NCBI GenBank assembly: GCA_020441735.1
Contig: JAGRLQ010000159.1
Span: 1-12,516 of the forward strand
Direction of reading: 5' to 3'
Source: Nitratireductor sp.
GTDB taxonomy: Bacteria; Pseudomonadota; Alphaproteobacteria; Rhizobiales; Rhizobiaceae
DNA: 12,516 bases
Both the position numbers and the translations under genes were made by a program. Positions within the stretch are counted from its first letter, which is position 1; every line of letters starts with the position of its first letter. Positions 1 to 6,648 of this stretch are shown piece after piece. The notes beneath the pieces were generated by a model. That model made no database searches. It was not told where the DNA came from and saw only the letters and a program-made list of their open reading frames with translations.

Positions 1-124
1 GCTGATGCAGGATGTCGAGGTTGAGCGCATTCGGCCACCACTCCATGACGGATTTGCTGGAGGCGGTGTTTCCACCATGCATGACCGGGCATTTGCCGGA
101 ATTATTGTCGGTTTTTGCGTCCAT
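1..124 (-). CDS. katG: Catalase-peroxidase KatG, N-terminal fragment
   Basis: This is the first 41 codons of a catalase-peroxidase; the gene continues beyond the left edge. KatG is a bifunctional haem enzyme that breaks down hydrogen peroxide as a catalase and also acts as a broad-range peroxidase. The visible N-terminus contains CPVMHGG at about residues 12-18, then WWPNALNLDILHQ at about residues 29-41; both are hallmarks of the KatG N-terminal region. The catalytic Arg-Trp-His triad lies beyond the window and cannot be checked. The ATG at 124-122 is preceded by GTGGAGACAAAG, a good ribosome binding site. The gene diverges from oxyR, the usual arrangement in rhizobia, so OxyR-dependent peroxide induction is expected. 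Family identity is near certain despite the short fragment. Confidence 0.93.
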   Translation of the reverse strand, partial: MDAKTDNNSGKCPVMHGGNTASSKSVMEWWPNALNLDILHQ

Positions 125-177
125 CTTTGTCTCCACTTGTATTCTGGAAGCTGTTCAATCGGTTGGGTGCGAAACGG

Positions 178-264
178 TTATGACACTTGCGGTTTTTGAC
201 CCTGCGCCGGACTGCTGCCTTTCGGGGCGCTGCCGGGCGGCGTTGAATTCGGGGGTGTCAACAT
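178..264 (-). CDS. Possible 28-aa leader ORF upstream of katG
   Basis: This is a short ORF in the katG direction that ends 53 bp before the katG start. Its ATG (264-262) is preceded by AAGGAG with a 7-base spacer, a better ribosome binding site than those of most annotated genes here. The 28-residue product begins MLTPPNSTPPG and is rich in proline (7 of 28), serine and glutamine, with no membrane segment or recognisable domain. If katG is transcribed from upstream of position 264, this would be a translated upstream ORF that could tune katG expression. It could equally be a chance ORF in a GC-rich spacer. I do not recognise a homologue. The ribosome binding site is seen directly; any role is inference. 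Confidence 0.3.
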   Translation of the reverse strand: MLTPPNSTPPGSAPKGSSPAQGQKPQVS

Positions 265-305
265 GGGGAATCTCCTTGCAAGCATGAACCAAACAAAACC
301 GCTGT

Positions 306-324
306 CCCGCGCGGCTGGCGCGGG
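306..324. repeat. GC-rich inverted repeat, katG/oxyR spacer
   Basis: This is a perfect 7-bp inverted repeat, CCCGCGC and GCGCGGG, around a 5-base GGCTG loop. On the plus strand a run of five T follows 11 bases after the stem. That spacing is too long for a convincing intrinsic terminator, but an attenuator-like structure in a long oxyR leader is possible. On the katG strand it would be a stable stem in the leader just upstream of the 28-aa ORF. Confidence 0.5.
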
Positions 325-355
325 CCTTGCGGCAGTTTTTCAATGCTTTCCTCCA

Positions 356-383
356 ATTCCGCTGCAAACGGGAGCAGCGGAAT
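356..383. repeat. Perfect 10-bp inverted repeat, katG/oxyR spacer
   Basis: ATTCCGCTGC and GCAGCGGAAT pair perfectly around an 8-base loop. On the minus (katG) strand the stem ends one base before a GGAGG ribosome-binding-like sequence (354-350), which is 6 bases upstream of a TTG. On the plus strand it lies in the oxyR upstream region and no T-run follows directly, so it is not a simple terminator. It may be an RNA structure in a leader or a protein site; which one is not decidable from sequence. Confidence 0.6.
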
Positions 384-414
384 GCGGCCTAAACCTCCTT
401 GAGCCTAGCGCTTT

Positions 415-439
415 TTTTCGATAGTTTCCAATTCGAAAA
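415..439. promoter_or_regulatory. Candidate OxyR operator upstream of oxyR
   Basis: This is a perfect 7-bp inverted repeat with an 11-base spacer, TTTTCGA-N11-TCGAAAA, that ends 26 bp before the oxyR start codon. The geometry resembles LysR-type sites. An ATAG element (421-424) sits at its centre, and an ATAA element lies 22 bp further on (443-446). That is the spacing of alternate half-sites in the described OxyR consensus (ATAG-N7-CTAT repeated), but the intervening CTAT elements do not match. Binding here would fit autorepression of oxyR and control of divergent katG. The repeat is seen directly; the binding protein is inferred. Confidence 0.4.
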
Positions 440-465
440 GCCATAAATAACGATAAGAAAAAATT

Positions 466-1380
466 ATGAAACTGACTCTCCGCCAGATGCAGTATTTCGA
501 GGCGCTGGCGCGCACGCGGCACTTTGCCCATGCCGCAGAAGCCGTCCATGTCTCGCAGCCCGCGCTTTCGGCCCAGATCATGGAGATGGAGCGACGCCTC
601 GGCGCCAAACTGTTCGATCGCAGCCGGGCCGGGGTCTATCCCACACCACTTGCAGAACGCCTGCTGCCGGCGGTTATCCGCATTCTCAACGAGACCAAGG
701 CGGTGGAGGAGATGGCCGAAAGCAGTGCCGGTCTTCTGACGGGAAAGCTGAGGCTCGGCATCATCCCGACCATCGCACCCTATATGCTGCCGGCGCTGAT
801 GCCGCGCGCCGCAGAACACTATCCGCAGCTTGAGTTCGAAATCCGCGAAGGACTGACGGCAGACCTTGTCGACGCCCTGCTTGCGCGCGAGGTCGATCTG
901 GTGGTCGCAGCTCTGCCGGTTTCCGGTGAAGGGCTGCAAAGCCGGTTCTTGTGGCGGGACAGTTTCGTCATCGCCAAGACGCCCGGCGCAACCGACGTGC
1001 TGGCGGGTCCCGTTGAGGCCAATGATCTGCCGGCGGGCCGGCTGCTGTTGCTGGCCGAGGGCCATTGTCTGCGCGATCAGGCGCTGGATGTTTGTGGGCT
1101 CCGGCAGGAAGGCAAGGTGTTCAACTTCGAGGCCACCTCCATGGCAACGCTGGTTCAACTGGTTTCCAGCGGCATGGGGCTGACCCTGCTGCCGGAAATG
1201 GCGGTGCCGTTTGAAAACCGTGACGGCGCCCTTGAACTGGTGGAGTTCGCCGATCCGGCCCCGGCGCGCGATATCGGCCTCATCTGGCGCCGCGGCAGCG
1301 AGCGGGTCGCAGACTACGAAGCTTTGGGCGAGTTGATCACGGGCGTGTTGGCAACGGCAGCGGAAAAGAAGGCCGCCTGA
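466..1380 (+). CDS. oxyR: Hydrogen peroxide-sensing LysR-type regulator OxyR
   Basis: OxyR is a LysR-family cytoplasmic DNA-binding protein that senses hydrogen peroxide by forming a disulfide and activates peroxide-defence genes. The N-terminal winged helix-turn-helix is at about residues 1-60 (LRQMQYFEALARTRHF, then SQPALSAQIMEMERRLG), followed by the linker helix and an effector domain at about 92-295. The redox pair is clear: GHCLRDQALDVC carries Cys201 and Cys210, matching Cys199 and Cys208 of the E. coli protein, and these are the only cysteines in the protein. Its 304 residues are normal for OxyR. The ATG at 466 has only a weak A-rich ribosome binding site (AAGAAA), which suggests modest translation. 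The gene diverges from katG, its expected main target. The aldose dehydrogenase gene begins 90 bp downstream on the same strand. Confidence 0.95.
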   Translation: MKLTLRQMQYFEALARTRHFAHAAEAVHVSQPALSAQIMEMERRLGAKLFDRSRAGVYPTPLAERLLPAVIRILNETKAVEEMAESSAGLLTGKLRLGIIPTIAPYMLPALMPRAAEHYPQLEFEIREGLTADLVDALLAREVDLVVAALPVSGEGLQSRFLWRDSFVIAKTPGATDVLAGPVEANDLPAGRLLLLAEGHCLRDQALDVCGLRQEGKVFNFEATSMATLVQLVSSGMGLTLLPEMAVPFENRDGALELVEFADPAPARDIGLIWRRGSERVADYEALGELITGVLATAAEKKAA

Positions 1381-1470
1381 CCGGTCTCTGCGGTCTTCGG
1401 GGATGAACTGCAGTGAGATAGCCCCATATATGCCCTAGACTCACGCTGACACCCGCATGAAGGAAACTCC

Positions 1471-2577
1471 ATGAAGCGCTTTTTGATTCTGGCAATGATG
1501 TTCTTTCCGGCCTCGGCGCTTGCCTTTGAGATTACCGGCACCGAAGGCACGCCGCTTCAAGCACAGGAACTGGCAGTTTTCGACGAGCCCTGGGCAATGA
1601 CCTTCCTGCCGGACGGGCGAATGCTGGTCACCGAAAAGGTTGGCGAGCTTTCGCTGGTTTCCGCCGATGGCGGCACGATTACGCAGGTTGGCGGTGTGCC
1701 GCAGATCGCCTATGGCGGGCAGGGCGGGCTTGGCGACATCATCCTGCATCCGGATTTTGCCGAGAACCGGGAGGTTTATCTTTCCTTTGCCGAGCCCGGC
1801 ACGGCAGGGCGGCGCGGCGCGGCAGTGGCGCGTGCAGAACTGGCCGAGGACGGCAGTGCCCTTCAGAACCTGGAAATCATCTGGCGTCAGGAGCCCAAGG
1901 TAACGGGCAGGGGCCATTACAGCCACCGCATGGCCTTTTCGCCGGATGGGTATCTTTTCATCACCTCCGGTGACCGGCAGAAACAGGACCCCGCGCAGGA
2001 TTTCGGCTCGGCGCTTGGCAAGGTCATCCGGCTCAATGAAGATGGCAGCGTGCCGGACGGCAATCCCTGGCAGGACAAGGGCGAACTCGCCAGATCCTTC
2101 TGGAGCATGGGCCACCGCAATCTACTCGGCATTGCCTTTGATGCGCAGGGCCGCTTGTGGCAGCACGAGATGGGGCCGCGCCATGGTGACGAACTCAACC
2201 TCGTCGTTCCCGGCACCAATTATGGCTGGCCGCTGGTCTCCGAAGGCAACCATTATTCCGGTGCGACAATCCCCAACCACGGCACCGCCCCGCAATTTGC
2301 GCCACCCAAGGCCTTTTGGGTGCCGACCATCGCCCCGTCAGGACTGGTGATTTATGATGGCGACCTGTTTTCAGACTGGCAAGGCGATGCGCTGATCGGC
2401 GGTCTGGCTTCCCGCGCGCTGGTCCTCGTGGATATCGAAGGCGAAACCGCAAGCGAAGTCGAACGTTTCGAATGGGGTTCGCGGGTTCGCGAAGTTGAGC
2501 AGGGCCCCGATGGCGCGATCTATGTGCTGGAAGATGGTTCGGGCGGCAGGCTGCTCAAGCTGACACCCGACGGGTAA
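1471..2577 (+). CDS. Secreted PQQ-type aldose sugar dehydrogenase
   Basis: This is a soluble quinoprotein-type sugar dehydrogenase of the YliI/aldose sugar dehydrogenase family (GSDH fold), a six-bladed beta-propeller that oxidises aldose sugars in the periplasm with PQQ as cofactor. A Sec signal peptide is visible: MKRFLILAMMFFPASALA, with likely cleavage after Ala18. Family blocks follow in order: EPWAMTFLPDGRMLVTEK (39-56), GGQGGLGDIILHPDF (82-96), GHYSHRMAFSPDGYLFITSGDR (148-169), GHRNLLGIAFDAQG (214-227), HEMGPRHGDELNLV (232-245) and NYGWP (250-254). His149 is the probable catalytic base by family analogy. The length (368) is usual. AAGGAAA precedes the ATG with good spacing. No PQQ synthesis genes are visible, so holoenzyme formation depends on genes elsewhere. 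The stop codon is 2 bp from the stop of convergent edd. Substrate identity cannot be read from sequence. Confidence 0.9.
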   Translation: MKRFLILAMMFFPASALAFEITGTEGTPLQAQELAVFDEPWAMTFLPDGRMLVTEKVGELSLVSADGGTITQVGGVPQIAYGGQGGLGDIILHPDFAENREVYLSFAEPGTAGRRGAAVARAELAEDGSALQNLEIIWRQEPKVTGRGHYSHRMAFSPDGYLFITSGDRQKQDPAQDFGSALGKVIRLNEDGSVPDGNPWQDKGELARSFWSMGHRNLLGIAFDAQGRLWQHEMGPRHGDELNLVVPGTNYGWPLVSEGNHYSGATIPNHGTAPQFAPPKAFWVPTIAPSGLVIYDGDLFSDWQGDALIGGLASRALVLVDIEGETASEVERFEWGSRVREVEQGPDGAIYVLEDGSGGRLLKLTPDG

Positions 2578-2579
2578 CC

Positions 2580-4394
2580 CTAAAGCACGGCGCAGGCGCC
2601 CGTTTCGGCGCTGCTGACCCGCTCCCGGAACCCGGCAAAGAGTTCGCGCCCAATGCCCGTGGCGCTACCCGAAAGATCGGCCTTCGCCTTGCGGCGCTTG
2701 GCCAGCACTTCCGGTTTCACCAGCACATCCAGTTTTCCGTTGGTGGCGTCCAGGCGGATCATGTCGCCATCTCGTATCTTTGAGATCACACCACCATCTA
2801 TCGCTTCCGGCGTCACGTGAATGGCAGAGGGAATCTTGCCCGAAGCGCCCGACATGCGGCCATCGGTTACCAGCGCCACCTTGAAGCCCCGGTCCTGCAG
2901 CACGCCGAGCGGCGGCGTCATCTTGTGCAGTTCCGGCATGCCGTTTGCCCGTGGTCCCTGGAAGCGCAGCACGGCAATGAAGTCCCGGTCGAGCTTTCCG
3001 GCCTTGAAGGCATCGATGATCTCGTGCTGGTCGTGGAAACAGAGTGCCGGTGCCTCGATGATGTGGCGCTCCGGTTTGACGGCAGAGATTTTAGAAACCG
3101 CCTTGCCGAGATTGCCCGACAGCATCTTCAGCCCGCCATTGGGCGAAAACGGCGCATCATGGGTGGAAAGGACTTTTGTGTTTCCGCTTTCTGCCGGCGC
3201 CGGTTCAAACACGAGTTCGCCGTTGGCGAGCTTCGGTTCCTTCGTATAGGCTTCGAGCCCCTGGCCCATCACCGTCCATGCGTCGTCATGGACATAACCG
3301 CCACGGATCATTTCGCGGATCAGGAAGGGCATGCCGCCGGCAGCATGAAAATGGTTCACATCCGCAAGGCCGTTGGGATAAACGCGGGCCAGCAGCGGCA
3401 CGATCTCTGAAAGCTCGGCCATGTCGTCCGGCGTCAGGATGATCCCGGCAGCCTTCGCCATGGCGACGAGATGCAGCGTGTGGTTGGTCGAACCGCCGGT
3501 AGCATGCAGTCCGGAAACGGCATTGACGATGGAGCGTTCGTCTATCACCCGGCCCGCGGGCAGGAACTCGTTACCCATGGCGGTGATCGACAGCGCCCGC
3601 TTGGCGGCAGCCACCGTCAGGGCATCGCGCAGCGGCGTGCCCGGATTGATGAAGCTGGCACCGGGCAGGTGCAGGCCCATCACCTCCATCAGCATCTGGT
3701 TGGAGTTGGCAGTGCCGTAGAACGTACAGGTGCCGGGCGAATGGTAGGAAGCCGATTCCGCCTTCAACAACTCGTCGCGGCCGACCTTGCCTTCGGCATA
3801 AAGCTGGCGGATGCGCGCCTTCTCGTCATTGGGCAGGCCCGAGGGCATCGGCCCGGCCGGGATGAACACGGACGGGATATGGCCGAAGGTCAGCGCGGCG
3901 ATCGTCAGGCCCGGCACGATCTTGTCACAGATACCGAGAAAGACCGCTGCATCGAACATGTTGTGGGAAAGGCCGACGGCTGCTGCCATCGCGATCACAT
4001 CGCGCGAAAACAGCGACAGCTCCATCGCAGGCTGGCCCTGGGTAACGCCGTCGCACATGGCAGGCACGCCGCCGGCCACCTGCGCCACGCCGCCCTGCTC
4101 GCGCGCTGCTTTCTTGATCAGGTTGGGAAAATCCTTGTAGGGCGCGTGGGCCGACAGCATGTCGTTATAGGCGGTGATGATGCCGAGATTGGGTTTGACG
4201 TCGCCAGACAGATCGGCCTTGTCCGCAGCGCCGCAGGCGGCAAAACCATGGGCGAGATTGCTGCAGGACAAGGCGCTGCGGTGCGGCCCGCGGCTTGCCA
4301 GTTCCTCGACCTGCTCAAGATAGCTTTCACGGCTGGCGCGGCTTCGCTCGCGGATCCGGTTGGTGACGGCTTCTACTTCTTTTCTGGCACTCAT
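2580..4394 (-). CDS. edd: Phosphogluconate dehydratase (Entner-Doudoroff)
   Basis: Edd dehydrates 6-phosphogluconate to 2-keto-3-deoxy-6-phosphogluconate, the committed step of the Entner-Doudoroff pathway, in the cytoplasm with an iron-sulfur cluster. It belongs to the IlvD/Edd family. Both family signatures are present: GICDKIVPG (154-162) and VTDGRMSGASGKIPSA (509-524). Cluster ligands are probably Cys156 and Cys223 (in GTCTFYGTANSNQ), with Cys114 in AMCDGVTQG nearby. The N-terminal SNLAHGFAACG and GIITAYNDMLSAHAPY distinguish Edd from IlvD. At 604 residues it is full length (E. coli Edd has 603). The start has a modest GGACAG ribosome binding site. It is the last gene of zwf-pgl-edd, 54 bp after pgl, with an 8-bp stem-loop in that gap. 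The partner aldolase gene eda is not in this window. The iron-sulfur cluster makes this an oxidant-sensitive step. Confidence 0.97.
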   Translation of the reverse strand: MSARKEVEAVTNRIRERSRASRESYLEQVEELASRGPHRSALSCSNLAHGFAACGAADKADLSGDVKPNLGIITAYNDMLSAHAPYKDFPNLIKKAAREQGGVAQVAGGVPAMCDGVTQGQPAMELSLFSRDVIAMAAAVGLSHNMFDAAVFLGICDKIVPGLTIAALTFGHIPSVFIPAGPMPSGLPNDEKARIRQLYAEGKVGRDELLKAESASYHSPGTCTFYGTANSNQMLMEVMGLHLPGASFINPGTPLRDALTVAAAKRALSITAMGNEFLPAGRVIDERSIVNAVSGLHATGGSTNHTLHLVAMAKAAGIILTPDDMAELSEIVPLLARVYPNGLADVNHFHAAGGMPFLIREMIRGGYVHDDAWTVMGQGLEAYTKEPKLANGELVFEPAPAESGNTKVLSTHDAPFSPNGGLKMLSGNLGKAVSKISAVKPERHIIEAPALCFHDQHEIIDAFKAGKLDRDFIAVLRFQGPRANGMPELHKMTPPLGVLQDRGFKVALVTDGRMSGASGKIPSAIHVTPEAIDGGVISKIRDGDMIRLDATNGKLDVLVKPEVLAKRRKAKADLSGSATGIGRELFAGFRERVSSAETGACAVL

Positions 4395-4422
4395 GGCTCT
4401 GTCCGTTTCTGATCGGTCGTTT

Positions 4423-4444
4423 GCCCGGCCGGATGTGGCCGGGC
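4423..4444 (-). other. Intercistronic stem-loop between pgl and edd
   Basis: GCCCGGCC and GGCCGGGC form a perfect 8-bp, all-GC stem with a 6-base loop in the 54-bp pgl-edd gap, beginning 4 bases after the pgl stop. On the transcribed strand it is followed by AAACGACC rather than a U-run, so it is not an intrinsic terminator. It could act as an mRNA stabiliser, a processing site or a partial Rho-related barrier that sets the pgl to edd ratio. Confidence 0.6.
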
Positions 4445-4448
4445 CGTC

Positions 4449-5132
4449 TTACTTCGCCCAGACGACTTTCAGGTCCGGGCAGTGTTCCAGCACAAAGCCG
4501 ATGGGCGCCTGCCCGGGATCGCCGGCTTCCTGTGCGGTTTCGAATACCTCGCGCTTTTCCGCGCCCTCGATGTGAAGATACTGCGTCCGCGCACCGGCAA
4601 TGACCGGCAGCGTCACGGTAATTCGCGGTTCAGCGGCGCCCGGGGCATCGACGGCCATTAAGAGACGTTCGCCCTTCGGATCGGCCGCCTCGCGCAAGCC
4701 TTCCGATCCCGGAAACAACGAGGCAGTATGACCGTCAGTTCCCATGCCGAGCACGATCACATCGACCGGTAGATGCTCCGCGAGCGCCTTTTCGGCCTCC
4801 GCAACAGAAGTCCCGATTTCTGCATCGGCATAAAGCGGCAGAAAGTGCGCCCTTGCCGCCTTGTGCTGCAGCAGTTCCAGTGTCACCAGCCGCTGGTTGG
4901 AGCGGCCTGAATCCGGCGGCACGAAGCGCTCATCCGCCAGCGTGACGCAGATTTTTGACCAGTCGATGTCGATGGCTGAAAGCTCGCGGAAGAACTGTAA
5001 CGGCGTGTTGCCGCCGGAAACCGCAAGCAGCGCGGAACCGCGCTCGCTGACAGCGGAGGAGAGTTCACCGGCAACATCCTTCGCCAGCCAGCGCGCCAAT
5101 TCCTTCCCGTCGTTGAAAGCGGTAAACTGCAT
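4449..5132 (-). CDS. pgl: 6-phosphogluconolactonase
   Basis: Pgl hydrolyses 6-phosphogluconolactone, the zwf product, to 6-phosphogluconate. It is a cytoplasmic enzyme of the DevB/SOL, NagB-like fold family. Key blocks, numbered from the ATG at 5132, are LAVSGGNTP (36-44), LADERFVPPDSGRSNQRL (65-82) and GMGTDGHTASLFPG (129-142); the last contains the likely catalytic GHTAS histidine. With this start the product is 227 residues, close to the family norm of about 230. An in-frame ATG at 5156 would add eight residues and overlap zwf by 17 bp, but it has no obvious ribosome binding site. The 5132 start has GGGGGAAG 12 bases upstream and GAAGAA closer in, and its N-terminus has the family spacing from Met to the first Phe. 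The gene lies 7 bp after zwf, so the two are almost certainly co-transcribed and probably translationally coupled. Confidence 0.92.
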   Translation of the reverse strand: MQFTAFNDGKELARWLAKDVAGELSSAVSERGSALLAVSGGNTPLQFFRELSAIDIDWSKICVTLADERFVPPDSGRSNQRLVTLELLQHKAARAHFLPLYADAEIGTSVAEAEKALAEHLPVDVIVLGMGTDGHTASLFPGSEGLREAADPKGERLLMAVDAPGAAEPRITVTLPVIAGARTQYLHIEGAEKREVFETAQEAGDPGQAPIGFVLEHCPDLKVVWAK

Positions 5133-5139
5133 CAGTTCT

Positions 5140-6609
5140 TCAGACTTCCCCCTCATGCCAGGTTCGCCCGTCGCGTTCGATCAGCGCGATGGAGGCGGTC
5201 GGCCCCCATGATCCGGCGGTGTATTTCGATGCCTTCACATTCGCCGAAGACCAGCCCTCGATGATCGGATCGATCCACTGCCATGCGGCTTCCACTTCGT
5301 CGCGGCGCATGAACAGGGTCTGGTTGCCGCGGATCACGTCGAGCAGCAGCCGCTCATAGGCATCGGGTGCATGAACGTCGAAACTGTCGGCAAAGCTCAT
5401 GTCGAGCGCAACCTGGCGAAGCCGCAGCCCGCCAGGGCCGGGATCCTTGATCATGATCGACTGGCTGACACCCTCATCGGGCTGCAGGCGCAGGATCAGC
5501 TGGTTGGCATGCATGCCCTGTCCTGCTTCGCCGAAGACATTGTGCGGTACCGGTTTGAACTCGACGACGATCTCCGAAACCCGGGCAGGCAGCCGCTTGC
5601 CGGTACGCAGGTAGAACGGAACGCCCGCCCAGCGCCAGGTTTCGATCTCCGTCTTCATCGCGACAAAGGTTTCGGTATCCGACTGGCCGTTTTCGATTTC
5701 TTCGAGATAGCCGGGTACGGCTGCTCCGCCGGAAGCACCGGCTTTGTATTGCCCGCGCACGGTCAGTTGCGCCGCATTGCCGGCCTCGATGGGCTTCAGG
5801 GAACGCAGCACTTTGAGCTTTTCATCGCGCACGGCGTCGGCGTCGATGGAAGCCGGCGGCTCCATGGCGACAAGGCATAGCAGTTGCAGCATATGATTCT
5901 GCAACATGTCGCGGATGGCGCCTGCCGTATCATAATAGCCGCCGCGGCCCTCGACGCCGATGCTTTCGGCGACCGTGATCTGTACATGGTCGATGAAGGA
6001 AGCGTTCCAAACCGGCTGATAGAGCGTGTTGGCAAAGCGCAGCGCCATCAGGTTCTGCACGGTTTCCTTGCCGAGATAGTGATCGATCCTGAAAATCTGG
6101 TCTTCGCGGAAATGCCTGCCGATGGTTTCATTGAGTGCCCGGGCGCTTGCCAGATCCTTGCCGATCGGCTTTTCGATGACGAGCCGCGAGCGCTCGCGCA
6201 CCATGCCGTGCTGGTCGAGCCGGTCGGCAATCGCGCCGAAGATCGAAGGACCGACGGCGAGATAGAAGGCCCGCACCCGGTCTTCGTCGCCGAGCAGGGT
6301 CCTGAGCGCCTCCCAGCCGCGCTCCGACATCGCGTCGACGGCGACATAGTGCAGCAACTCCACAAAGACGGAAACCTGGCCGGCATCGCCGCCGGGGGCG
6401 TGCTCGTCGATCGCCTTGCGGGCAAAGTTGCGGTATTCGCCGGTCTCCATGTCCGAACGCGCTGCGCCGATGATCCGGGATGTCTCCGGAATCTGGCCAT
6501 CGCAGAACCGGCGGAACAGGGCAGGGATCAGCTTGCGCTCGGCAAGGTCTCCGGTACCCCCGAACACCACGTAATCGAAGGGTTCTACTGGAATAAACTG
6601 GCTGGTCAT
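5140..6609 (-). CDS. zwf: Glucose-6-phosphate 1-dehydrogenase
   Basis: Zwf oxidises glucose 6-phosphate to 6-phosphogluconolactone with NADP (or NAD) as acceptor. It is the entry to both the Entner-Doudoroff route and the oxidative pentose phosphate pathway and a main NADPH source. The dinucleotide-binding loop is FGGTGDLAERKLIPALF (16-32). EKPIGKDL follows at 146-153, and the active-site signature RIDHYLGKE is at 174-182. The probable catalytic base is His239 in QNHMLQ, as in the Leuconostoc enzyme. At 489 residues it is full length. It is the first gene of zwf-pgl-edd, and its stop lies 7 bp before the preferred pgl start. The ribosome binding site is weak (GTGAGCC close to the ATG, GGAAAA further up). 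The upstream region holds a candidate promoter overlapped by an 18-bp palindrome, which suggests repressor control. Cofactor preference cannot be settled by eye. Confidence 0.97.
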   Translation of the reverse strand: MTSQFIPVEPFDYVVFGGTGDLAERKLIPALFRRFCDGQIPETSRIIGAARSDMETGEYRNFARKAIDEHAPGGDAGQVSVFVELLHYVAVDAMSERGWEALRTLLGDEDRVRAFYLAVGPSIFGAIADRLDQHGMVRERSRLVIEKPIGKDLASARALNETIGRHFREDQIFRIDHYLGKETVQNLMALRFANTLYQPVWNASFIDHVQITVAESIGVEGRGGYYDTAGAIRDMLQNHMLQLLCLVAMEPPASIDADAVRDEKLKVLRSLKPIEAGNAAQLTVRGQYKAGASGGAAVPGYLEEIENGQSDTETFVAMKTEIETWRWAGVPFYLRTGKRLPARVSEIVVEFKPVPHNVFGEAGQGMHANQLILRLQPDEGVSQSIMIKDPGPGGLRLRQVALDMSFADSFDVHAPDAYERLLLDVIRGNQTLFMRRDEVEAAWQWIDPIIEGWSSANVKASKYTAGSWGPTASIALIERDGRTWHEGEV

Positions 6610-6648
6610 CGGCTCACGGCTTTTCCGGCAGGAGAGGTTTGCAGCACT

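Noticed and set aside
253..264. TTGACA on the minus strand in the katG leader as a katG -35 element
   Set aside because: No acceptable -10 element is found 16-18 bases downstream; the sequence there is GC-rich.
336..340. Plus-strand intrinsic terminator after the hairpin at 306-324
   Set aside because: The T-run is only five bases and begins 11 bases after the stem, outside the normal geometry.
340..1158. 272-aa minus-strand ORF opposite oxyR
   Set aside because: It is a shadow of the oxyR reading frame, with oxyR supported by the conserved cysteine pair and helix-turn-helix.
3471..4412. 313-aa plus-strand ORF antisense to edd
   Set aside because: It lies entirely opposite a strongly conserved edd. 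The product is rich in Arg, His and Gly with no domain, as expected for a shadow frame in GC-rich DNA.
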